Source: Orthonyx spaldingii
Lineage: Eukaryota; Chordata; Aves; Passeriformes; Orthonychidae
Assembly (NCBI GenBank): GCA_013397795.1
Contig: VZTJ01000750.1
Coordinates: 112,413 to 176,412 of the forward strand
Direction of reading: 5' to 3'
Length of the DNA: 64,000 nt
Shown here in pieces: positions 24,289-37,140 of the stretch (its first letter is position 1; the number at the start of each line of letters is the position of its first letter). Below the pieces are notes generated by a model. It was not told where the DNA came from. It ran no database searches and saw nothing but the letters and a program-made list of their open reading frames with translations. Made by a program: the position numbers and the translations under genes.

Positions 24289-27200
24289 GAGGAATCATTT
24301 GTTTCTCTTTCTCTTAATACTGGCTATTCAATATCAGGTTTCAGCTCAGTTGGTGCTTGCAGTCTCCCCTGCCCCAGGAAAGCTCAGAATCAAGACAGAA
24401 TGGGGCTGCAGAAAGCTAAATAAATTAAGCAGGAATAAATTAAACAGCTCTTATTTATGTTAGAAGTTGGACAAATTTCTTGACATCTAGAAAAATTCAC
24501 TGGTATCCAAGGTTAGCACCAAGGAGCAGAAACTCTATTACCACAGTCTTAATGGGCCAAAAATGAAATGGATTTCTATAAGCAATGCCCTGATGTATCT
24601 ATTTCTGAATGCAGAAGCTGTTTATACTTGGGTTTGTTTCCTCACGAAATACAGGACCAGGTTGCTAATTTGCCATCCTCTTGTCCTGCTGTGTGCAGGT
24701 ACTCCCATCATGACTAGTTACAGCCCCACTAAAAAGAGGTTGCTTGTCAGATGGAAAGCCCAAGTACATCCCCAAACAGACAGCAGGGAGAAAGCATTAC
24801 ACCAAATAGACACTTAGAAGTTATACTCAGCATATAATAAATGAGGCACAGGCCCTGTGAAATGTAAAGGGGACAAAATCAAAATAGAGCAGAGCTGGCT
24901 CCAGGTGGTTTGAACTTTATGCATACTCCTTTAATCAAGAAATGTTGGGATATTGTCCACAGAATGTTTGATGGAACACTAATACTCGTGGAAGCTGTAA
25001 GACTAAATTCTTCAGTAATACACTCATAAACAACATCCACATTGAATAGTACTGTGAAAATCAAAAGCTGGGTCAGCTAACACAAACTTTTGAAGATTTA
25101 ATAAAAAATTTCCATATATATTTTGAGGGATATAAAACCATATCTGAAGAAGAAAAACCTAGGTAAGAAAAATTTGACACCTGGTCAAATTTCATATAAC
25201 AGGAACTGTTTTAGAGATTTCACTAGTACTTCAAGTGATCATTTATACAATAAAAATTATTACTCTGTCAGACTGTCACAAAACAACTTCTCCTCCTTTG
25301 AAAAACTGCATTCTTCTTACAAGGGCGTAGTATATGTTATACCCTGAGCTCAGTTCCTGTGGTAATGCATGAAATTCTATAGACCAAGAACAAGTTCAAG
25401 GGCCAGCAATATACTGTATGTTTAAAATTAAGATTCTCAGATGAGCCATGTATGCAATAGGAGAGTATATACAATATTTTGTCATCCCAAGCATTCACTT
25501 CTCTTTTTCTCTTCAAGTACAGTAAATGGCACATATAGAATATGTTGCAATCTATCAACCCTCTAAGAAAAGTTCTATCCAGCTATCAAGAAAGAACTTT
25601 TTAAGTCTTCATTCGTTTGCTTGTCACTAAAACTAGAGTACCCTCTTGAAATTTACTGTTGCTGTAAAGTCAAGAGCCATCATTGAGACAAAGGAGAATT
25701 CAGCTGTAATACAAGATGTGACTGGCAACAGGGATTTCACTACCAGTACTGTCCTGAAATCCACCAGTGAAAAGCTTTGCTCTTACAGAACAAAGACTCC
25801 TGTTTCAGACTCAGAGTTCTTCAGCACAAAAATAAGCCAAAAAAATGAAAATTTAGGGATTCAATTTTACCAAAGAAAATTATGAGCTATGTTACAAATT
25901 AATTGAAAAATTAAAAATCTCAAAGCAACAGAAAAAAGTAGACAAAGCTGTGATCTTTTATTAGGCTATTCTGAGTTCTACCTGAAGTCCTTAGAGTGAC
26001 TCTTTTTCCTTCTTGATTTTTCACTTTTTATACTGGACCTTTCTGTTCATACACACCTTAAAAAAGTATCCTACCCAGAAGATTCAACAGCCCAAAATAA
26101 GAATCAATAAACTCACTTTCAGTTCAGTGATATGGGTAGAAAAATATTTTGCCTTCATATCTAAGGCGTGCTTATAACATATCACTACCCAGTATTCTGG
26201 ACAATTAAAAAAATACCTATTGTAGGAAAATTGCTTTTAAATTACATTTATTTTAAACATTTTTTTATTTTTCTTATAAACTAGGAGTGTAAAGAAGTTC
26301 TGATGTTAGAGAAATAATAAACCATGGATTATGGAAAACATTGTGTGAGTTTGCCTAGAATATTGATCACGTGGTCAATGCAGCTATTTTATTATCTGCA
26401 GACTCATGAAACCTGCTTGAGGGATTCTAGGTACAAAAGTATCACTCCTGACTCAGGAAATCCCCCCACACTGGCTGGTAGAAGGACATAGAGTGCAGTT
26501 CCTGCTGTGTATTTACTCTGTCTTGTTACTCTTCCTCGGTATTTATTATGGGCTGTTCTCAGACAATAGACTTGAAGGTTCAGTGGTCGTTTGATAAGAG
26601 CAGGGAGAGACTCCCTTTCTCACAGGGAACATTTCTCACTCCAGACTCTGTCAAGCCCACAGAAGAGTGTTGCACTCAACTTTCCTCCTATCTGCTGCTT
26701 TGCACTGCCTGAGAAGATAAAAACACCACAACTGATCAGTCTTAGTGGTGGTGTCTAAGTAGTTGCAGTCAAAAAGTTTTATGAGAAAAGGACTGCATTT
26801 GCAAAAGAGGTGATCTAGACAACTCTAAGAAAAGAGAGAATTTCATCTGGCTACCATGAGGTTCCAGGACTGAAATTCTGAGAAATATATATACTGTTTT
26901 CATGTTAAAAATAAACTTTCCTTAAGCAATGTCCTGAACTTTAAGTACATTCAGTAGGAAATAAAATTTTTTTAAAAGGATATTTTTTCCCCAAGTATAT
27001 TAATTACATATTTGCTTATCAAATTCAATAGTCAAGAGACTTTTTTAATGATACTGTCACAGGAATTCATCATATTCATTATGATGCAATTAGTCAGTCA
27101 CAGAACATTATTGGCTGTAAGTGTCTATTCAATCTGTGTTGATATTCATACATATTTGTTATGAAGCCAAATTTGAGCAAACAGCTCACCAGTTTAATTG

Positions 27201-27349
27201 AGATACTGCAGGAAAGAAAATAATTCAATACTCCAATGAGGGTTTCTGTGATATGAAAAGAGCAATCCCATTCATTATGTGCCATTGGCCATGAGTGATA
27301 GTAGATTTCTTTCACTACATTTTTCTGATACCTGATAGCTTTAGAAAGT
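22863..27349. other. AT-rich unique noncoding DNA
   Basis: No gene or repeat family was recognised except the 30-bp poly(T) at 24256-24285. Short open frames here have biased, noise-like composition. Confidence 0.6.
24256..24285. repeat. Poly(T) run, 30 bp
   Basis: Thirty consecutive T are read directly. On the minus strand this is a poly(A) tract. No AATAAA or ATTAAA lies just upstream of it on that strand and no recognisable coding sequence precedes it, so a processed retrocopy is not supported. Confidence 0.97.
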
Positions 27350-27934
27350 ACAGTAGGAAGAACACCTCCAGGAGGTCAAAGGAGGTAGTCCTGCACCTCT
27401 ACTCAGCCCTAGCAAGGCCACATCTGGAGTGCTGTGTCTATTCTGGGCTCCCCAGTACAGGAAAGACATGGGCCTCCCAGTGTGGGTCCAGCAAAAGGCA
27501 ACAAAGATGACTGGGAGACTGGAGCATCTCTCTCAAGAGGAGAGACTGAAGGAGCTGGGCCTCTTCACCCTCAAAGGGAGATGGCCGAGACGGGACCTCA
27601 CCAATGTCTGTCAGCATGTGAAGGGAGGCTGTCAGAGGATGGATCCAGCCTCTGCTCAGTGCTGCCAAACAATAGGACAGGAGGCAATGGGCAGAAACTG
27701 ATGCACAGAAAGTTCCACCTGAATATGAGGAAGAACTTCTTTACTGTGTGAGTGACTGAGCATTGGAACAGATTGCCCAGAGAGGCCATGGAGTCTCCCT
27801 CACTGGAGACACTCAGGAACTGGACACAATCCTGTGCCATGTGCTCTAGGGTGACCCTACTTGAGCAGGGAGGCTGGACCAGCTGACCTACTGTGGTCCC
27901 TTCCAACCTGACCCATTCTGTGATTCTGTGATTC
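27350..27934 (+). mobile_element. CR1 3' fragment, well-preserved subfamily copy
   Basis: The copy starts within the C-terminal part of ORF2 (caggaggtcaaaggagg, then ctactcagccctagcaagg) and continues through 'catctggagtgctgtgtc', 'gggccgag'-type, 'acctcaccaatgtctgtc', 'ggaggcaatgggcagaaac' and 'gaagaacttctttactgtg' blocks to the end 'ggtcccttccaacctgacc', closing with CTGTGATT repeats. Antisense and sense open frames of 70-116 codons cross it, but none is an intact ORF2. It is very close in wording to the minus-strand copy at 32325-33229, with which it forms an inverted pair. Confidence 0.97.
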
Positions 27935-30900
27935 CCTTCATGTATCATCCTGAATAAAGCCCCAAACTACAATTTTGGATTGGATCCTGGTTCAAAATTG
28001 TGCCTTTCTTTCATCACTGAAGGCTCTTTTGAAACTTTGTCTTCTCTTTTTCTTGCCAATACACACCCATTCCCTAGATACCCATACTTGTTCAATGCAA
28101 AGGGTGAGCTTTAATTGCATCCCATTCTCTTCTGAAACCTCTCTCATATTTCCAGTTTTAGGGCAGAAGTACATAAGTCATTCACATATCCTTTGTCATA
28201 TTTGGAATACTGACTCCCTACAGTTTTTCTTCCAGAAGCACTCTCTTCTCAGACAATTTTGGGCAGTTGTATTGAATTGATTATCTGTAGTTCAGTCTTA
28301 TAATGCCTCTGCTTGTTCTCACAAGGCTGCTCTACTTGAATAGATTTTTAATTATTATTTTTAAATTTATGTGTTTGTCTCAATAGCAGGAGATGAATGG
28401 TTGTGGAAATCTAATTTACATCATGATCTGTTTTTAGTGTAGTCAGGATTAAAAAACAAAAGAGCAAAAAACAACACCACCTAACTTTCATATTAAAAAT
28501 TGCTGAAAACTACATAGCATAGTAATGATTACAAGAAAAATTATAAATTACATTCATTTTACCCATCTTCACGTTATAGATTTTAATTGTGAGGCTTCCT
28601 CTCTTCTGCAGTAAAGAAAGAAGGCTATAGTTCTACATGATTATTTATTAGTACCTGATCCAAATTGATTTCATATAATCATAGCAGAATAAAAATGAAA
28701 ATACATATTTTACAATAAGCCATACATGCACATACACGTGCATATCTAACATTAATGGCAGAAGATAATTAATATTTCTAATTGCTAGCATAAGAGTGCA
28801 AGTAGCCTGAAATTTTTCTTTACCCGTAAGTGAGCTGACTCTCATGCCATTATGCAATACAATACATTATCATCATCAAATTACTTCATGTTCTAGTAAA
28901 TAATTACAAAGCACGGAATGCTTTGCAACAAGACAATGCTTGTCAGTTGGCGGGTTGACACAATCCAGCTGTTTGTTAAACAAATGCAAACCTGTTAGTA
29001 GCAAGACTTCCCAATCTAGCAGTATCTGTCAATTACAGTAGGAGTCATTTTTAACTGGCTGTATTTTCTGAATATCAAATATTAGCAGCAAGAGGGATAG
29101 AGAGGACTCCTGTGCATGCTGCACAGGAATCACTGTCTGTCACAGTAATTCATTTTCCAGTGATTCTGTATAAAACTGGTCTACCTGTTCACAAATTATT
29201 TGCATGTGCTGCAGCATGGCCTTTGGCTAGGTCATTATTTAGAAATATTATTTTTTTTATAAATTGATATTTTCTTAGAGAGATTCTATTTTCTTATCTT
29301 GTTCCTCATCTGCACTGAAAATACACAGGTCACCAGGGGTTACTGTGATGTGAGAAAATGAAGGAAAACTGTTCTTGGTTTCAGATGTTTCAGACAAACC
29401 ACTGTCTTGGTTTTAACTCATCGTCATTTGTGAATTACCTTGTCCAACAGTGTGAGAGTGGTTAATGAGACCCTTTTTTAGAGGTTGCATTTCCTCTGCT
29501 TTTACTTTCCAGTTAGGTGCCAACAGTAGAGACTTAAAAATGCTGAGAAACACAAAACACACTAAGACAGATGGGCTTTAACACTTACCTTGGAACAGAA
29601 TAGCTAATGAATCTTCTGTTCATACACCCAAGACCCTGTGTTACAGCAGTTCAGACACATAAAATTCCTTATAATCTCAGGCAGTATCGTGCTTCTGTAT
29701 GCCATTCACTGTGACCTTTTGGAGTTTGCTTAGGCTGCTACGTTTCCTTAACTGCACAAAAAAGGCAGAATAGTAACATACTCTGGATTTAGCTCTTCAT
29801 TGACCTATATCTGTATTTTCCATGTACTCATTGTTTAATTTTCAAGCTTTGGAAAATTTAGGTTAAAAAACAGAAACAGAATAAAATGTCCAAAGTACAA
29901 TTTTACTTTGAAATGCAAGATGAATGGAAGGTTTGGAGGAAGGCTTTATTTTTTCAATTTAATAAAGCATATAATGTAGCAATGTTAGTTTAGATGTTTA
30001 TTTCATGGGGAAAGATGTCCTGGAAGGGGAAAGGATTTACATGAAAGTGCTGACAAGTGTGTACGTTCGAACATACATAGAGTGCACAACAGACACTCTT
30101 CCCTACAGCTGTATTTGCAAGTCAGCCAGAATTTCAAAGCTGTGAAAGGAGTTCAGTTTTAAACAATGTTTCTGAGGGGCTGTTATCTCGCCTCTTTGAA
30201 AAAAAATCACTCTGGCATGAAAGTTGGTATATATAAAGTTCCAACCTGGGACCGATTTTTTAGACAAAGTAATACACCTTCATTTTAAAAAATTAAATTG
30301 TACAGGCTGTTAACCTATAATCTTAAGTATAGTTATGACATTTTCTCCGCATGCATCAAAGGAGTGTTTAATTACACATGGAAAATGTCGAGCTAGTTAG
30401 GATAATGCACATTTCTGACTTTCGAAAGGCTGGGAAAGGGATTTTAGCCAATCAAGTACTAGAGAAAATTGGTCGTTTAACAGAAAGCCAAGTTAATTAT
30501 TAAGCCCTAAATCCAAAAAACAGGTTTCTTTTTTCCTAAGTCTGGTCCTAAGTTCACACTCTGATAAGGCGCATCTTCTTTCATACACAGAATCCAGTAG
30601 AATTGGTCAGAGGTCTAATAAAAAATACCAGCTGGCTAAAACAAATGATGAATGAGGGACTCCAAATTCTTTATGGTAGCCTTGGATTTGCACTGCAGAA
30701 GTAATGAATCTGATGGAATAAACATACATAATATTAAGTTTTAGTCGATAGTACCTCTAGGACTTGTACTACTTTTCTTGCTTTCCTCCTATTTAGAATT
30801 CTCAGGCTCCAGATGTCCTAACCTATTTCACTAACAATGCTACAAAGTCCCAGTTGCATTCAAGTATTTATTTTACTAGAAACAAGGCTAGACACTCTTT

Positions 30901-32324
30901 TCACTCACAGCACTGCTGGGATACAATATACCTTTACTCTTCTTCAAAGGATCAGGAGCTATGAGATAAGATGTGTTTGAAAAAAAGAATCATCTTAAGT
31001 TCATGCACTTGAAAATCGATTTATGCTTCATCTCATGTTATTTAGTGGAAATTATCTGGTAGAAGAAGAGTGACTCAGATTACCTCAGAGAAAAGACCAA
31101 GCATGTATTATGTATCAGGAACCTTGATTGTGCCTCTACTAGAAGACAGTTGAAAGAAAATATTAATTTCCAATACTGTGCACAGGCTGTAGAATGCATT
31201 GAATTATTACAATTCACCAATGATAGACACAGTGAAAAGCTCCAAATGAGATTTAAAATTACTTTTCTGAATTAGAAAGCCATCAACTTGAATTTTTAGA
31301 TGTGTGTGAGCTATTACTGAATGATTCATTAAAGTATAAAGCATAAAAAGCAGCACACTCTTAGCCACCCCCTATTAATGTCTATGAAAAAGAAATAGCT
31401 TTGTTGTTCCTCCACAATTCCTGGCAGAGCCCTCACTGGAGATGTTAGGAATAAAGGACATCTATGAAAAAGCCTCAGCTCCCTCATGCATTTGCTGAAT
31501 TCTTTGCTTATTACTGGCTAAAAGTCTAGACTTTTAGCTATGAGATGCAAACTCACTGATATCAGAGGAAAGAGCTAACAAAGGAGAATGCAAGTCTGGC
31601 TCTGACACCACCAGACTGCTGAAACAGTTTAGATTGTCATCCTACATATGTATGCTCAGAGGAAAATATTACATTTCAGCACGAGCATCTCGGAAGGATG
31701 ACTGACCTTACCCTCAAGAGTCTGGAGAGTAACAGAACCTCATAACCATTGTGTTAGCTTCTCAGAAATGTGGCTTACTCCTGCCTGCACCATTTCCATT
31801 ACATAGAGCCATTCTTCAGAAAACAAATGTTGGTCTAAGCCCCATTGAGTCACAGAAGAGATGTCCCAGAGAGTCTGCAGGTTCAGCTCCACAGCCAGGA
31901 GAACTTCAGAGTTATTCCATCTGCAGCACCATAAGGCTGGATAATCTTCTGGCACACATTATCTTACAATCTTGTACTCACATAGTAAAAGAGAATATCT
32001 ATCCTTAGGGCTGAATTCCATATTTAGAGATGACTTTTTTCTGCTTTTACTCAATAGATTTTTATTTCAAGTTTGGCATCACTGAAATCCAAGTAGCTGT
32101 TTACACTAGAAAGTCTCAGATCTGCCAAGACACCAGGATGTCCTCAGCCCTGTGCTGTGTGCTAGAGTGGGTAGCCCTATTCAATTCAAAGAAACTACTC
32201 ACAGTAAATACATCTTAACTAGGATTATTTATATTGTCATAAAATCAAAGCAGACCTAGTCAAGGTAAGTAACAGCAACAGTCTGGCCATACTAGGCATT
32301 GCATCATGCCTGTTCTTCTAAGCA
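27935..32324. other. Unique DNA with candidate conserved regulatory segments
   Basis: No gene was recognised. The segments 28860-29260 and 30300-30500 are less repetitive, keep several CpGs and are dense in homeodomain, octamer and TCF-like words; they are treated in the findings. A minus-strand pair of strong splice signals bounds 29589-29751. Confidence 0.5.
29589..29751 (-). other. Candidate minus-strand exon (probably noncoding), unproven
   Basis: On the minus strand a strong acceptor (gccttttttgtgcag) precedes 29751 and a consensus donor (CCAAG|gtaagt) follows 29589, giving a 163-nt segment of typical exon size. Frame 1 is open for 24 codons and then stops, and the other frames stop early, so it would be a UTR, last coding or lncRNA exon. 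No partner exon was found. Confidence 0.22.
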
Positions 32325-33229
32325 CATAGAATCACAGAATGGGTCAGTTGGAAAGGACCACAGTAGGTCAGCTGGTCCAACCTCCCTGCTCAAGCAGGGT
32401 CACCCTAGAGCACATGGCACAGAGTTGTATCCAGTTTCTGAGTATCTCCAGTGAGGGAGACTCCACGGCATCTCTGGGCAATCTGTTCCAATGCTCAGTC
32501 ACTCACACAGTAAAGTTCTTCCTCATAATCAGGCAAAACCTCCTGTGCATCAGTTTCTGCCATTGCCTCTTGTCCTATTGTTTGGCAGCACTGAGCAGAG
32601 GCTGGGTCCATCCTCTGACAGCCTCCCTTCACATGCTGACAGACATTGGTGAGGTCCCCTCTCAGCCATCTCCTTTTGAGGGTGAAGAGGCCCAGCTCCC
32701 TCAGTCTCTCCTCTTGAGAGAGATGGTCCAGTCCCCCCAATCGTCTTTGTCACCCTTCTCTGGACCCATACCAGGAGCTCCACGTCTCTCTGCCCAGAAC
32801 CAGACACAGCACTCCAGATGTGACCTCGCTGGGGCTGAGTAGAGGGGCAGGATCACCTCCCTTGACCTGCTGACAATGCTCTTCCTAATGCACCCCAGGA
32901 CACCACTGGCCAACTTTGCCACAAGGAAAACTCCTCGCTCGTGGGCAGCTTGTTGTTCACAGGACTCTCAGGCCCTTTTCCACAGAGCTGCTTCCCAGCA
33001 GGTCAGGTCCCAGCCTGAATTGGTTCATGGGCTTATTCTTCCCAAGGAGAAGGACCCTGCATTTGCCTTTGTTCAATTTGAGAATGTTCTTCTCTGCCCA
33101 TCTCTCCAGTTCGTTGAGGTCCTTCTGAAGGACTACAAAGCCTCGGGGGTTTTGGCTGTGCCTTCCAGCTTTGTGTCATCACCAAACTTGCTGAGGAGGC
33201 ATTTCTCCCTTCATCCAAGTAATTAATGG
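32325..33229 (-). mobile_element. CR1 fragment, 905 bp, intact 3' end
   Basis: The antisense of CR1 begins with the terminal repeat words CATAGAATCACAGAAT and 'gggtcagttggaaaggacc', runs through all 3' blocks and extends into ORF2 (ctactc agccc antisense near 32835, 'aagttggccagtggtgtcc'-type block near 32900, and a 'gaaggaccctgcatttgcc' block near 33050). The 5' truncation point is near 33229. A 167-codon open frame at 32339-32842 on the + strand is antisense to the element and not a gene. It is a close relative of 27350-27934. Confidence 0.97.
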
Positions 33230-33330
33230 ATGTCTTTATTCTCTTTTATAAATCTGTGTTATCAGTTTGAGCTGCCTTTTGTTTCTCCATTTTTAATTCT
33301 AATTTCATATATGGCTAGCTCTCTTTTGTA

Positions 33331-33522
33331 GGCTGGAAGATCACTTCCCAGCCTCCCCAAGGAAGTCATCATGACACCAAGTCTGCCAGAGGTCAAGAAG
33401 AGCTTGGACAACTCTCAGACACATGATCTGATTCTTGGGGTGATCTTGTGCAAAGCCAGGACTTCGACTTCGATAAACCTTGTGGGTCCCTTACAACTCA
33501 GGCGAGTCTATACTTTAATTCC
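33331..33522 (+). mobile_element. CR1 3' fragment of another subfamily
   Basis: It reads through 'ggctggaagatcacttccc', 'tcatgacaccaagtctgcc', 'aagagcttggacaactctc', 'tgattcttggggtgatcttg' and 'tgtgggtcccttacaactc', the distinctive wording of a CR1 group that ends in 'caactcagg..attct'. The terminal repeats are degraded. It lies about 100 bp beyond the 5' truncation point of the neighbouring minus-strand copy. Confidence 0.85.
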
Positions 33523-36500
33523 ATGGCAGTATAAGGCTCGTGCCTTCAAATTACCCCTTATTTCTGTTACAATTTCTTTTACCTTAACCTTAATGATTAC
33601 TCACAGTACTTCTGGGACTTTTTCCTTTTCTTTTTCTTAAATAATTTTCTGAAGTCTGCTTTGGACAGTCTTTAGTAGTTAAGACTTATGAGGCAATTTT
33701 GGTACTTTCGTTAGTTCAGCAGCGTCTTGAGCCTGTGGTGCACTAAGACAGTTGACTGTCAATTTCATCTGTAACTACAACAAATGTGAGGGAAACAGAA
33801 GCTTTTTCTCCAAATAACCACAACCACCAAGCTACTGGTTGTCCTGTGTTCAGCTGATTTATTAGCTGAATTACCTGTGAGAAACTTCTCAATTAGTTTT
33901 GTTTATCCGCATTTGTTTTTAAAATGGGTTTAGGGATTATGAGCTTCTTATAATTAATTTGCTTAGAGAATTGCAAAATATCTATGAATTGTCTGGTGCC
34001 ACATTGTTCTGCCACAATATTTGTAGAAGGGACATAAAAGATGACAAGTGGAAATCAAGTCCCCTTTTCTATATGTCAGAGGTTATTCTAACAAAACATT
34101 TTGAATTTTGATTGCATAAAATCAAGAAGAAAACCATTATGTTTTAGGTTTGTTTGTTTTTTTTTTTTTAATTAAACTGGATTTCTCTAATGAAAGCAAA
34201 CTCAGGAAAAAAAAGTATCCCCACTACCTTGAGTGTAGTGATAACATATCTGGTACAATTAAAAAGTAAAGAATTCAAGAGAGCTGGATGAAAATAACAA
34301 CAGATTGGGGACCTTGCAAGCATATGACTTTTCTGTAGTTTCATAGGTGTCTTGTAAATTTATCTTTTTATTTTAATATCCATTACTTCCTCGGGCTGAC
34401 TCCCTCCACTCATATTAAAATCTCCTATTTTTTTAAACCTGACATTTTTGTGAGAGTAGACATTCTATCCTTGAAAATAATAAGCCTATTTTTGTATGTT
34501 TTGTAGTATGTTAGACATGCAGCTTTCCACTTTCTTGCAAAAGATTAGAGTCCTTTCTGCAATTTTTGTACACCAGTGTCAAAACAAACAAAAATGTGAT
34601 TTTTTTTTTAGTTTCCATACTTCCTCTCTGAGATTCTGTTGATAGCACTGGTAAAGTTCTTTTCAGTTTCTTTGTCTGTTGTTCAGTTTTGCAGCTTTTT
34701 GGTTGTTTGATTTTTGTTGGTTTTTGTTGTTTTTTTTTTAATGCTGGCTGGTTAGGCTTGAAAAGTTTAAATAAATAAGATTTAGACAGGTCTAAAGCAG
34801 ATGATATAGTCTGATGGTTGGATTTCTGGCAGGTCCACACAGAGACTGGCAACTGGGAACCACCACGAGAGTTCAGCCCTAGGGAAGAGGTGCAGGCTGA
34901 ATTGTCCCACAGTTGGAAACCTGTAAGGCCAACATAGCTGCTCAGGGAAACAGCTGGCACCTTCACCAAAAATGAATCTATTTCATGAATCTGCTGCAGA
35001 AACTAGTCAATTTTACCTTGGCTGGATATTTCTAGCAAATATAGGGACTGAATTTAGAATAATTTTTTCTTCTGGGAATATAAAATCACCCTAAGACAAT
35101 GGGGTTTAGGCTAACTTAGCACTGAAAAAGCTTCCTGAGCTGTGCCACCACCTGGAAAGAAGCCAATGTTAACTTGAACTGGGGGAGCTGTAGATGAAAT
35201 CACATTGACAGACAGTTTTTCACTCTTTCCGGGTAATAACAAATAGTGATGTTTGCTCTAATAACAAAGCAGGAATGTTATCATGGATGTCCTGGATCTG
35301 CTGGTAAAAATCACAGAATCTGTGGCTGGTGATAAGAATGAAGACAACTCTTAGAAATTAAAAAATCAAGAAGACAATTCCCACAAATACTATTAAAAAA
35401 CCCAAACAATTGCCACAATCCTCCGCTTTCCTCTTGTCCATCCTGGCTCCATCTCTAGCAAAGATAAGGTATGCTAACCACAAAATATCAACATCACTTT
35501 CATCCGTCTCTTTCCTTTTGGCTTTATCTCATTCTGAAGCAGGCTTGCCACCAACTTTGAATGCACATTGTTCATAATGGAAAGCATCCTTTTTTCTTTT
35601 TTAATGACATAGTCCTTTTTCTGGATATGAGAATAATGGACATGAGAACAATAATCTGAATGATGTTATGTAATGAAAAGCTGCATTTCTTGCAGCTAAG
35701 TAGGTTTCTTGCTACAAAGACATTTCAGGAGCTTTCAAATGCTTTTTTTTTCTCTGCAGTGATGTGCTGATAGCATCATCACAAACAAAATGCCATAGAT
35801 TAGTAAGGGAAACAGTCTGGTAGAAGAATAGGCAGGAAGAAAAGCTTGAAAAAGTACAAACAGAATGAATGCACTTCTTACTTTCTTAAGGAAGAAACTA
35901 ATAATGCAGTAGAGCTCCACATAGCCTTCAACCAATCTTTTTGGAACTGAATCAATTAAAAAGATGTGAAAGGAATATTATAACCATTTAGAAGAACATT
36001 TGAGGAGAGAAAATTAGATTTACTTGGCATAGAGTTCCCTTGTCAATGTACTATAGAGAGAACAAAGGACCTCAAGAGGATTGAAAGACTGAAGAAATGT
36101 TACACCTTTGACTTTTAAGAATAAGGTTTTCAAACAGGAGTAGGAACAAATTTTAAATAAATGATCCCTGGATTTTTTGCTTCTCATTAATAATGAATCT
36201 AAGAAACTAGTAATAAAGGGCAGATATCAATTTTCAGAGAAAAGAGCTTAGATCAGAAGCTGTCAATTCAATTAAAAAAAATTCTGGAAATTTCAGAAGA
36301 ATCAGAAGCATATCGTTTTCTCAAGGATCATAAGGAGGAACATTGGACAACACCAGAATATGGATGCCCAGGGTTAAAAACTACAATATCTATTTAGAAA
36401 AAGGCTGGTCAAAATCATCTTGAAGCAGTGAGATGAACATACATACAAGTATATGTAATTGGGCAGCTTCAACAGCAGATCAGAAAATAATGCCATAATA

Positions 36501-36585
36501 TTGTTGATCTTTCCTTTGAACACCTGAATGGATTATTTTCTGAATGCTAGACTATTAGCAGCTGCTCTTCACCCTGGTCAAGAAA

Positions 36586-36610
36586 AAACAAACAAACAAA
36601 CAAAAAAAAA
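36586..36610. repeat. (AAAC)n short tandem repeat
   Basis: About four AAAC units followed by a short A run are read directly. Confidence 0.85.
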
Positions 36611-37140
36611 GAGATTCTGGAAGAAAGAACTTATATATTAAATTTATAACTTTAATGAGAATGTAATTACTAGATTTACATTGCAGCTCGATAGCAGCAA
36701 CTAATTGAAACACCTTCAGATTGTGTATAGGTATCCTTCATATGTAATTCTGAACACATAATATATAATCAATTTGACTTTACTGAAAAGGTTTAGGTTA
36801 ATTCAATAGTCTGTCTACTTTAATTCTCATTAGAGAAGTTCTGTGATGCAGAGATCTTCTGTCATGTTGAGAGCAGATTACCTTTCACTTTAGCTATCCT
36901 CAAAGAGCTAGTTTCTCGTTGGGGTTCTCAGTGACTGAGGATGACTTCTGTCTGACAAACAGAATGACCAAACAAAAAACCAAAATGAATAAAGGGAACC
37001 AAGAAGGTATCTGCAGAAAGCATACTGGATAGTACAGGGAAGCCATACGATACCTAAGAATTCATCTCACCTGATGCTGGGTATCTGCTGTTTAACCTGT
37101 TCTGGGCACTCCCTCAGTGGGCACACAGACATTTACAGCA

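Noticed and set aside
24256..24440. Processed pseudogene ending at the poly(T) on the minus strand
   Set aside because: No polyadenylation signal at the right distance and no coding similarity upstream.
30840..30865. CTACAAAGTCCCAGT, identical to the 3' part of miR-193
   Set aside because: The seed region is not present and no complementary 5' arm is visible nearby, so a hairpin precursor is not supported.
32339..32842. 167-codon open frame on the + strand, the longest in the window
   Set aside because: It is antisense to a minus-strand CR1 copy and contains only translated antisense of the CR1 3' region.
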